From Przewalskia tangutica (Eukaryota; Streptophyta; Magnoliopsida; Solanales; Solanaceae), in the NCBI GenBank assembly GCA_029844215.1, contig CM056724.1, positions 34,696,446 through 34,760,445 of the forward strand: a stretch of DNA of 64,000 bases, given 5' to 3'. The notes under the pieces are model-generated. The model made no database searches. It was not told where the DNA came from and was given only the letters and a program-made list of their open reading frames with translations. Numbering within the stretch: position 1 is the first letter of the stretch; each line of letters opens with the position of its first letter. Below are positions 25,378 through 35,900 of the stretch, piece by piece. Both the position numbers and the translations under genes were made by a program.

Positions 25378-26115
25378 TGAGTAACATTTGAGGATTGTGC
25401 TCTAGATTCTACAAGAGAGCAAGTTTTATGCCAAGTTCTCCAAGTGCAAGTTTTAACTTGATTCAGTGGCATTCTTGGGTCACATTGTGTCTAGTGAAGG
25501 TTGAGCCGAAGAAGGTTGAAGAAATTCAGAGTTGATCCAGACCTACTATGCCTACTGAGATTTAGAGTTTCTTACGTTTGACAGTTTGTTATTGCAGTTT
25601 TGTGGAGAGGTTTTCTGCTATTACTTCCCTATTTTCTCAATTGATCCAGAAGGGTGTACAATTTAGATGGTCTGAGGAGTGTGAGAAGAGCTTTCAGAAG
25701 CTCAAGATCGCATTGACTACCGCGCCAATTTTTGTATTGCCCGCGGGCTTAAGGAGCTATACATGATGCTTCACGTATTGGGCTTGGGTGTAACTTGATA
25801 CAGGATGTTTCATGGAAACGGAAAGAAAACCTCAAGAATTATCCTATTCATAATTTTGGAGTGGGCGGCGGTTGTATTTGCACATAATATATGAAGGCAT
25901 TATTTGTATGATGTGTCTTGTGAAATTTATATGGATCATTGTAGTCTTCATTACATATTCAAGCAAAAGGACAAGAATTTGAGACAATGCAGATGATTGG
26001 AGTTGCTGAAAGATTATGACGTCACTATTCTATATCACCCGGGCAAAGTGAAAGTGGTAGTGGATTTGGCTCCATTATGTTACCATTTTTTAACTTTATT
26101 AGCTACGGGACATGG
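25378..26115 (+). pseudogene. Ty3/gypsy gag-pol remnant (RT end and RNase H), right half
   Basis: Continues the RT interrupted at 20985, with residues like REEHLRIVLQTL and FLGHIVSSEG, then the connection RFSAITSLFSQLIQKGVQF and WSEECEKSFQKLKIAL (25578-25766). RNase H follows in several frames: DASRIGLGCNLIQD, HIQAKGQEFETMQ and YHPGKVKVVVDLA. No integrase is seen after it. Confidence 0.8.
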
Positions 26116-26799
26116 AGATTTAGACTAGGTTTTCATAATTTGTGTTGGTGCAAGTGTTTGCATAACCTCCTTGAGTTTATATCACGATATTACTTGAAGA
26201 TTTACCGTTCAAATTAGGAATTTCTAAATTGAGTTTTTGAGCGTGTAAGTGTGTTGAGATTGATATCTTTTATGATAAACAAAACAATATGTAATCTAAG
26301 AAGGAATTTTGCTAAGAATCAGATGTACCCATCAGCTTTTTATTAGGCTTTGAGTTGTACCCATCTGTTTTTTAAAGTACTATTAGGTTGTGAGTGTTGT
26401 GAAGAACAACTCGTAAGTTATTGTGGCGAAGAAGAATGCGTTGTTGTTCCAAGCCAAGTGCGACTTGCGAGGGTCAGGTGATTGTTGGTGTCAAGACTTA
26501 GAGTTAAGTCTTGTGTTACAAGAATTTTATAATCTGAATTTTTTGCTTGCTTGGAGTTTAATCCTACTATAAGCCTTTGGTAAGTCTTAGAACATGAAAC
26601 AGAGTGTTATAACCCAAAACAGGGATTGATTTATTACACAAATTGATTCGCGAATAAGGATAGAAATACCCATATTCTTCCTGCTTAGCCAAGTAAATCG
26701 TTAATGCATTCTTTTTTATCTCTAATCTCATAAAAATAATCTCCATAACCAATCTATCGGTGGCACTGGAACCCACCATCTATACTAGTATACTAAGTA
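26116..26799. other. No gene recognised
   Basis: Non-coding DNA between the gypsy remnant and a small RTE/SINE tail. The - strand ORF at 26567-26779 has no recognisable domain. Confidence 0.4.
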
Positions 26800-26890
26800 C
26801 TACAACAACACCATACCCAGTGAACCCCAATACACAAACCTTACATCCACCTTACTAGTTAGAGCAGCTGTTTTCGGGAGACCCTCGACT
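26800..26890 (-). mobile_element. Very short RTE/SINE 3'-end insertion with a 17-bp target duplication
   Basis: Exactly flanked by TACTAGTATACTAAGTA at 26783-26799 and 26891-26907. The 91-bp insert, read on the - strand, has the family end gggtctcccg, then ctgctct, then ggtaaggt-like words, ctgggtatgg and a TTG tail. It is a strongly 5'-truncated retroposon. Confidence 0.9.
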
Positions 26891-26929
26891 TACTAGTATA
26901 CTAAGTAGTGTTCCACTATTTCGAGTTGT

Positions 26930-27336
26930 AAGGCGCGGGTGGTCATGATCACGCCATGATATGCACTAGCGCCCTATAAGGTTTAAAATAAATTAAATAG
27001 ACGAATAGAAATTGACAAATCTCTACGAGTATCATTATTCTTGAGAATTAATAACCCAGATAAATCAATAGGTTAAGTTTGTTGAAGAATACTATAACCC
27101 TAGAATATTAATTCTCATGCAATTTCATCGTGCTAAGTGTGTTAGTTAATTATTTCTTCTTTAATCATAAATTTTAGTTAAAATTAGTTACAAGAAATAC
27201 TTGAGTCTGTTTCTTGTATATATAAATTAAAATTAATTAATTCAGTGAATTAATAAAAAATCTTCGTGGAATAATACTCAACTCACTACTTTATTATTTC
27301 TCGACCATTCGTGTGCATTTAGGAGTAACAATGATT
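26930..27336 (+). mobile_element. Decayed Athila-like LTR end
   Basis: The 3' part (ctcgaccattcgtgtgcattt, then ggagtaacaa) is nearly the same as the LTR end at about 4447-4484 and is followed by a damaged primer-site word ttttgacac. It is likely the same family as the LTR at 3110-4490. The left border is a guess. The DNA to about 27680 after it is gene-free. Confidence 0.45.
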
Positions 27337-27689
27337 TTTGACACAGGTTACCCCATGATTGAAGAGTTATCTTTTAAGAGTGTTAGTTGACGCCAAAGAA
27401 GCCAAACATGACGTTAGTAAAAAAGAAAGAAAAAACTACTGATCTAACAATAATCAAGTGCATGACAATAATAATCCGATCTTTCGAATTCAAGAATGTC
27501 AATAATCATGCATTCGAGAGAAGTATTTTCAGTGAGCACTCCCTAGTTTATGCCAACAGAAAATGAAAAGCTGATAGCTATTTTATGGCGAAGAAATTCG
27601 AGCAATAGACAATAAGAATACTAGCGAACTACCAGCAACTTTTAGATTCCAAAGAGCCATCGGTCCAGTGGCAAAGCTACGATTTTCAT

Positions 27690-27835
27690 TGAGGGGTATC
27701 AAAAAATTATAATTATGTTGCGAGCTAGGATCGAATTCGCGACCTTAGGCAAGGTTTGCAACCCCTTAACCACAGCATTGAACACCTTCAGCTTGTGTTA
27801 AGAGGGGTGTCAACACTGATATATATCTCTATAAA
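27690..27835 (-). repeat. SINE-like tRNA-derived repeat
   Basis: On the - strand a box-A-like run (tgctgtggttaagggg) is followed about 40 bp later by a box-B-like run (attcgatcc). No clear tail or target duplication was found, so it is tentative. Confidence 0.4.
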
Positions 27836-28226
27836 ACTAAAATGTTACCTATCTATACAATGTAATTTTCCAGCGAAGGGGTGTCGCTGGACACCCATCG
27901 GGCAAGGGTAGCTCCGCCCGTGCCTTGGTCAACTGGAGCTTCGTGTGCATAATAAACCTCCTTTTACTTGCGTTTACCCCCCCTAATGCATGGGGTATAT
28001 AACTGAAAATCCAGTAGGTGGTCAATGAAGATTCAAGTGCAATGATAGTCCCATCTCTCAAGGACGCAGAGAAATTTCCAGGAATAACGATGTCAAGTTC
28101 AACTGCTATTCAAGTGTGCAATGGAACTCACTTCATCGGGCGAGTATGGTGGCAAATGATATCATCTCGCATTTAGTTCTTCCAACCCTGTCCCATTAAT
28201 TACTGTACATATATCACACCTACTTG

Positions 28227-28403
28227 TCATTTGGTTAAACTGACTTTTGACGTTCCAAGGTGCCATTCAGTGCTATCTACCATCTGAGCTGACACTTTTT
28301 GCAAGAGTGCCCCAGCTCTCCCACATATTTCTGTAGATCTTGAAGTGTGAAGACCATTAGGCAGATATTTTGCTTCATCTATTGCTAGGCGTGACAAGCC
28401 CAT
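28227..28403 (-). other. Unidentified 58-codon ORF downstream of GCN2
   Basis: ATG at 28403 to TGA at 28227 on the GCN2 strand. It begins MGLSRLAIDEAKYLPNGLHT and includes ICGRAGALLQKVSAQM. The ATG lies a few bases after an acceptor-like stretch (cacattttcag at about 28411-28421), but an in-frame TAA lies between that acceptor and the ATG. I recognise no family. It could be an exon of a lost or neighbouring gene, part of a spliced GCN2 3' UTR, or chance. Confidence 0.25.
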
Positions 28404-28708
28404 CAGTTACCTGAAAATGTGAGATTCAATAGAGACCAAAAACATTAAAAACTAATTAACTCTAGCTTTCTTGCACTTGGTTACTACTGCCTAGAGAAAA
28501 CATATTTAAAAACCTGAATAACTTGAATAGGTGGTGCAAACACAGATTAGAAACATAGCCAACTATGATCAGATTGTTCAAAGAAATGATACATCTATGA
28601 CCAAATCAGGACAAGTACTATATGTTGTCCCTCAAGAGGATATACTTGGAGAGAGAAAACCTTCCACACTCATATCTGACCAGCAGAAGTGTCTAGCTTG
28701 GTGTCCTG

Positions 28709-28804
28709 AAAAGAAGACTAACAGATACAGAAAACTACTTAAAAGAAGACTAACAGATACAGAAAACTACTTAAAAGAAGACTAACAGATACAGAAAACT
28801 ATGA
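28709..28804 (+). repeat. Three tandem copies of a 32-bp unit
   Basis: Units beginning aaaagaagactaacagatac start at 28709, 28741 and 28773 and are almost identical. The third copy is the outer end of the foldback arm that follows. Confidence 0.95.
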
Positions 28805-29041
28805 GTCAACAAAATCGAAAAGCCAGCAAGTCAAAATGAAAGTGGTAGTATATCAAAGGAATATGAACCAAAGTATATGTAGTACAACAACAACATACCC
28901 AGTGAAGTCCCACAAAGTATGTTGTTGTTGTGCATAAACTCTGGTTCATATTCCTTTGATATACTACCACTTTTATTTTGACTTGCTGGCTTTTCGATTT
29001 TGTTGACTCATAGTTTTCTGTATCTGTTAGTCTTCTTTTAA
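28771..29041. repeat. Near-perfect inverted repeat (foldback), arms about 125 bp
   Basis: Left arm 28771-28897 and right arm 28918-29041 are reverse complements with only a few mismatches, separated by about 20 bp. Near the centre is a short retroposon tail (TTG repeat with cactgggtatg on the - strand) bordered by aaagtat at 28870-28876 and 28914-28920. A transcript through it would form a long hairpin. Confidence 0.9.
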
Positions 29042-29051
29042 CCAGAGTATA

Positions 29052-29857
29052 TGTAGCGACCCTGAAAATTTCATAAGGTTCTAGAACTTTAAAGTGCGCT
29101 AACGAGTATTAAAAATAATGTTTTGTGTGCCAAAGGTGGCTCGGACTAGTACAATACCACTCGGACATGATAATAAGTATACGAGGTGTATTTAAAGTGA
29201 TTTAGGGTCTAATGAAATCCCTAGGGCAAAGCCAAGTTAGATACTTGATGTATCGTGGAATTACGGCACATTTGATATATTTTACATACAGTTATGACTT
29301 TTACCTGCATACTATTTTATAACTCTTGTCCCACCATACAGTGGTGATGAATCATATCTGAGTACCTATCATGTACTCAGACATCCTTTATCATGTTGCA
29401 ATAGTGTGTGTTAAAGAATGACACACAAGCAAGCTAGGGACCCACGTCAACTCCTGCTTTTGGTGTACCGCGCTTCATATCCGTGAAAAGGTTGTACTTT
29501 TGCAATTATTGTTTATTCTTCGTGTCATAAAGGGGCCATAGATAGGTTGATGTATAATTTGGCATGGGTACTCATTAGCATTGTAAATATCCATGTTATG
29601 CTTAGTATTGACGTTAGGCCATTGAGGGCCATTTGGTATGGTTGAAACTCCATGTTTTGGGAAAGAGAATGAAACTGATGATACTTTATCTTTGTAAAAG
29701 ATATTACACATGCTATGTTTAAAATGACAATGTTTTCATAGCTGTAATATTATATGGTGCATGTGGGCATGACTCAGGTAGAATTTTATTGGTTCGCTCA
29801 GTGCTAGTTAACGGCATCGGGTGTCTGCCACATCTCAATCCGTTTTGGGGCATGACA
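29052..29857. mobile_element. Solo LTR, 806 bp, abutting the GCN2 3' end
   Basis: Starts TGTAGCGACC and ends GGGGCATGACA. Flanked by a perfect 5-bp duplication GTATA (29047-29051 and 29858-29862). No internal coding sequence. On the GCN2 strand it holds an AATAAA at 29785-29790, about 140 bp after the GCN2 stop. Confidence 0.88.
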
Positions 29858-29928
29858 GTATAGCCATTAATAAATTTAAAAAGTAAACCAACAAAAGAAA
29901 AGCCTAGAGATACGTCAAACGAGTTTAC

Positions 29929-32900
29929 CTAGTTCCAGATGGATGGGTTTCTAAACTGAGATGACATAGCCTCTAATAGAAACTTGACGAGGTTTCCTCT
30001 CTCCACTTCTTTTTCCTTCTTGAGCTCAAGATGTCGGACCTGGTCACATATGGATAGGAAAAAACATGTCATTTGGGAGGTGGAAGTATAAGCTGTAAGA
30101 ACGATTACTCAGAATAGAGTTTCTGAAAATTTATCTGCCTCCAAAGGAAAAGTAGTGCTTTCTCCAAATAGACGATTATTCCTACATGAAATGATCTTTG
30201 AAAACTTCATTATAGTGCTAAATCTTAAGCAACTAAGTAGAATATATATCTTGGTAGGGAGTTCCACAATATTCCATCATTTGGAATGTCATTTCACAAG
30301 AAAAATCGTTACATTCTGAAGCAATATCCGTAAACATTTGGAAAATATATCACCTCATTAGAAATGATAGCATACACTGAACAACTAAATCTCCTACATG
30401 TGTTGAGGTCATAAAGTGCTGAGATATCCCTGAACAGTCACTTTCCGTCAAATATCAGTATTTTCCCAAGGGTAAGTTCTATTTCCGATGCATCATTTTC
30501 TTTCACAACGGGCACCATACTGAATATCCTTAGTCATTGTGGGAGACAACCATGGAAGAGAGAGTCAATAATGGGATTGCCATCTTATTGTTAGGTGGAG
30601 GCATTCACCAGAAGATTGCATTTCGATATCTGTCAACTTCTCTAAGAACATCAAATGAGAAAGTAGTTTGAACATGCAATAAAGTCATACTACCTTCACT
30701 GAATCCTTTTGGGATACACCAGTGTCAGTGATGATGACAAGGCATTTGATGTCATTCTCATTAGCATATTCATACTGTTCTGTAAGGCTCGGATCACATA
30801 GAGGAACAAATTCAGCCTGTAGAATTTTCAAAACTTAGTTCATATATCAAACACATTCAGTCAGAAAAGCGGTAATTGAACAGCCAACCCTGATATTTTC
30901 TTCCCAAAGCTCTGCCAATAGTTCCATCCGCTCTATTAACAGACCACCACCTCCTCTTGAACAAACAAGAACATTGGTGACAACATCATATCTGCATGTT
31001 ATTACTATAATTTTAGGTAAATTGCTCATTGGAAAGTGAGCATGTAGGAATTAAGGGTAACGACAAAATAGTATCAATTTCATATTTCTACTTGATGAAA
31101 AGATAGAGAAAAAAGCACCTGTATGGTCTGCTATCCAGAGAAGAAGAATGTTGCAAAATCGTCTCTAAGGCAAGACTGCTTCCTGCAGCTCCTGGAGGAT
31201 TTGATTTCTGGAAATAATCATGCAGAAATTTACAAATTGAGACAGATGAAAAGAATTGACTCAGAACTAAATAAGCAATAAAATTTTAGGGATTTGGAAA
31301 ATTATGATGACCACTTCCTCCAGCTTATTCTATTAGACATAATTTGGCTGCAGAAGATGTTATCAAATTACCTTTCACAAGATAGCATTAGAAGAATAAA
31401 ACACACAGGCATTTCAAAGTTTGACAAAGTAAACTTGTTTGATGCCATTGTTGGAATAGTTATTGCACCAAAGGTTCACAAATTAGGAGATATAACATCC
31501 TTCATTACATAGTCGGTCATCCGTGACCAGTAAACTGTAAAAGGATGTTGAAGAATAAAGAAACTGTCAACACCTAGAATCTCAGTCACAGGAGCCTATA
31601 GAATTTCAGTGGCCAACATAATTATTCAGAGAATTATCAAAGCATCTGAATACAAGACTATACATGACTCAGATCCTACATACTATATTTACTAAAAATT
31701 CTTCATATTTTCTAATGTTTCAATCAACAAATTGCCTTTGGAAATAATCAAAAGTGTTTATTCTGAAGGGTAAGAAAAGACAGTATAGAGAAAGAAGGAG
31801 GAGGAATGATGAATTCCCTCAGCTCCAACTATCAAAACAGCTTTTGGAACCTTGGAGGCTGTTATGATTATTGATAATAATATTTTGTACTCCCTCCGTC
31901 CCAAAAAGATTGTCTTAGTTTGACTTGGCACAAAATTTAAGAAATAAAGGAAGGCTTTTGAAATGTGTGGTCCAAACTATTTGTGTGCTTGTGAATCATC
32001 TCATAAAGTTAAATTGTTTCTAAATATAAAAAGGTATCAATCTTTTTGGGACAAACTAATAAGGAAAGTAGGACAATTTTTTTGGGATGGAGGGAGTATC
32101 AATTTGGATAACAACTAATTAGATTGATGTCTCTCCTGTAATTAGGTAGTCAGAATATTTTGTTTCCTGTTTTATTAACCAACACTACCACTAGGTTCAG
32201 AAGTCTCTGACAACCAAACCAAGAAATCTCATCTTTAGAGGACCTTCCATGCGGCACGCATCGATTGTAGCTCAAACAATTCCACGCTCAAACAATTCCA
32301 ATGAGACCTCTACTACGGGCCGCCGCATGTGAGCCTTTCCGGCTAGCTTCTGACGACAACTTTAAATCTATCTGGCTCAACTGGTGGTTCCGAATCAACC
32401 CACTAGGTTTCAAGATTTTCCGGTGAACCAAAATCTAGATTTTCGAGAAGCAGCAACTTCCGAGAGTTCTCTTTCCCCTCCCTGAACATTGGGAGTTGAC
32501 TAAGGCTACAAATATGCCTGTCAATTATTCAGAATTTTTCGGCAAGAACTTTCCGACGACATTTTCCTGAAAGTTCAATCAATGTTTAGCTATCTTCCAG
32601 TCCTTCCAGGTGATTTCCCACCATCTCTCTAATGTACAGTATTGTTCAACCCTTTTTCCACCGAGCTCTCAAGCTAATTTGGTGTCGTTTCGTGAGGTAC
32701 TCTCTCCGGGCAACTTGTCTATTTCTGAAGGTTATTTGTTAGCACTCTCTCCAATCCAACAATATGTCACGAAGATTTCACAGACTTGGTTGCAACAAAA
32801 TGACCTACAATACTTTGAATGTCAGATGGTTTCTTTACCTGTAACATTGAGTTCCTTCATCACAAAAGGCTTAAAGAACATCTCTGAACTTCTGTCACTC

Positions 32901-35900
32901 AAACAGGTCAGTCCCAATCTTCTTTTCTTAGTCTTTGGGTAATTTATTCTATTGCATTTGATCACATTTCTGATAATAAATCTCTTTACTATTTCTTATT
33001 CTGAATCTCTTCCGACAATCATACACGCCAATGAATCCCCAAAAGGCGACCAGAATAGGTCAATCTAGCCCATTGTCGTTTTATCACAAAACTTAATTGC
33101 TCAGTAACCTTCAATAACTCTTGTGTCACATAGGAAAGCAATACAAGACGGATCATTCACACTGAATCACATGGACTTTATTACCGTAGCCTTCCTAAAT
33201 CATCAACGGCTTGTTCTTCGTTCACAGCACCTATTACTGATTCACCTGATCTATTATATAGACAATTGGGACATCCTAGTTTATGAAAGCTTCAAAAAAT
33301 GGTATCTGATTTGTCTGACTTGTCTATTTTCGATATGAGTCGTTTTAGCTGGTAAGCATACTCATTCCCTATCCCCTGACGTCATGGTAATTGATCATAG
33401 TCTATTTTTTTCTTAGTTAATTCAGACATTTGAGGTCCTAGTCGGGCAGTTCTATTTTGAAATTCCGCTAATTCGTCAATTTCATTCATGATCATTCAAG
33501 GTGCACTTGGATATTCTTGATAAAGATCAATCTAAATTGTTTTCCATTTTTCATACCTTCCATGTTGAAATCCAAACCAATTTGGGGTTCTTATCTGCAC
33601 TTTTGTAGTGAGATGATGCACCAGAACATTTATCTTCTCCATTTTAGCAGTTCATGAAATCTTATGGGACCATTCCATGTATATCATGTCCTTGTGCCTC
33701 TCAACAAAATGGGATAGCTGAGAGGAAAAGTAGCATCTCATTAAAACAGCTCATACCTTATACATACAATTTCATGTTCCGTTACATTTTGTGGAAGATG
33801 CAGTTTTAACATCCTGTTATCTTGTTAATCATGTCTTTCTCAAGCATTATTTCGAGATATGCATATGCAACATGTAGAAAATAACAGGAAATGCAATTGG
33901 CTAATGTCAGCACTTCCTTTTTACCCTTTTTTGCAACTTCATGATTTACATAATACGCAACACATTGATTCATACACCGGGAAAAAACACGATGATCTCA
34001 AAAACACTCTGAACCTCAGTATAGCTTAGTTGTTCCCTATTTTAGAAAGAAATTCACTAACAACAAGACCAGGTGCTTGTTCGCGATTTCAAAGGTACCT
34101 GCATCACTTCCTCGACTAATTAGAAGTAGCAGGTAATTCTACTCCAATCGGTGTCTAACCATAGCAGAAAAGAGAGACATCAACAACTGTCAAAGGATTT
34201 CGATTTTATTTATGGGGAAAGAACCAAAACGATGATTCTGTTCATACCAAAAGTACAGGATGTACCTAATATATGCAGACATGCAACATATTGTCCAATA
34301 CAAAGGGAAAAAAAATTCTCTGCCCCCTATTATGACAGAACATAAGTCCAGTCTAGAGAAATAAACATATGAGTTCACCGTATCAAAAAAGAAAAAAAGA
34401 AAAAAGTATACATTATGAGTTCATGTGTTGTATAAGAGCAAGGAATGTAGAAAGAAAAAATTGATGAGACAACTTTTCAGAAGCCTACTTACATATTCCA
34501 AATCTCCACTTTGGTGGAGCAGGTAGTCATATCGACCACCTACTGCAAGCAATGTTCCTTCCATTAGTGATCCAGGATGGTCACCTTTTCTTAAATATAT
34601 CTACATAAATAAAATATTGCAATGAGTAGACGAAATATAGGTAGCTGAGAGATTCTTTTTGGTTTTCTGGAGGGCTTCATACATGTTAGATAAAGCTTCG
34701 TGAAAGTTTGATATTCATAGAATTGCTATAACGTATTTGCACGTTGCAATTCAATGAAAGAGCTTGTGTACCATTATGTCAGAAGTATTTATACAAATAC
34801 GAGAGGCTTTACCAATGGTAGGAAAATGTTGATTGTGTTAATTAATTAGCATGATTTTAGGAGATTTACTTTTTCTTTTCCTAGAGCAATTATAGAAATG
34901 GAATATTTCTTTTATTGTTGATTGTCTTTACTTAATTAGTTAGGATTCACTTGTATAAATAACCCTTCTCATGGGATGTAAAGACATACTGAAATACAAA
35001 GAAGCCTTTTCTTCTTCCTCAAATTCTACATGGTATTAGAGTCATTGTTGCCTTTTGAGGTGAGTTACCTCCCTCTGCAGCACCCCACAAAAAAAGAAAA
35101 CAACTAAAAAGGGCCAGAGACTATTCCTCCTCTGTGGGAACATATACACGTGACTCATAATGCTACCACTCTGCGGGAAAAGATACATGTGACTGATACA
35201 AAGCTACCAATGATGTTGCTTGAAACCAGTCCCCAGAAACAAATTACTATCACTTCTTCAGTTTTCACTTAGAAATTCCTAATATAAAAGCATGGCCCAA
35301 TGTCCACGTCCTGTTTTTTTCTCTAGAAAAATACCGGTACAACATATAGAATCACACACAAATCTCAGAACACTGTAGTCAGTCCGGTTAAAAATAGCCA
35401 TCCTTACTCCGTTTTCCTCTTTTCTAGTTGCGCATTGGAGTTCGAACGTTTAACTTAATAAGCTAAAGATGACTGGGCAACAGAAAGTTCCCAGAAACAA
35501 AGAAGGGACAGGTACCTGGAAAAACAAGTTCCTGTGGTAACTCTCAGTTGGTGGCATAAGGGCATCTACATAGACACGTTGATCAAGTCTCCAAACTCGT
35601 AGGTAGTTAGAAAGTTCCGACAAATCTTCAAGTGCCTTGTGTGTGGTTTTATCTGCACTAGTTAACCCAAAAATAAGTCTCCTTATGCACCTAATAGAAG
35701 TGGTAAACATGGAAATGAACGACTATGTACCAGGAGGAAGAGCTCCCCTTAATCGAGGAAGAGCCTGGTCTGCAACTCCACAGAACCTCAACCCCACTGT
35801 TTGTAATCTATTTACAGCAGTTTCTGCAAGATTAAGTTCCTGAAAATACATAGACGGGGACCAATTTTTCAAATCAAAGATCCAAATAAAATGCCAGAAC

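Noticed and set aside
31294..31512. + strand ORF in a GCN2 intron
   Set aside because: AT-rich, no domain, no repeat homology; looks like chance.
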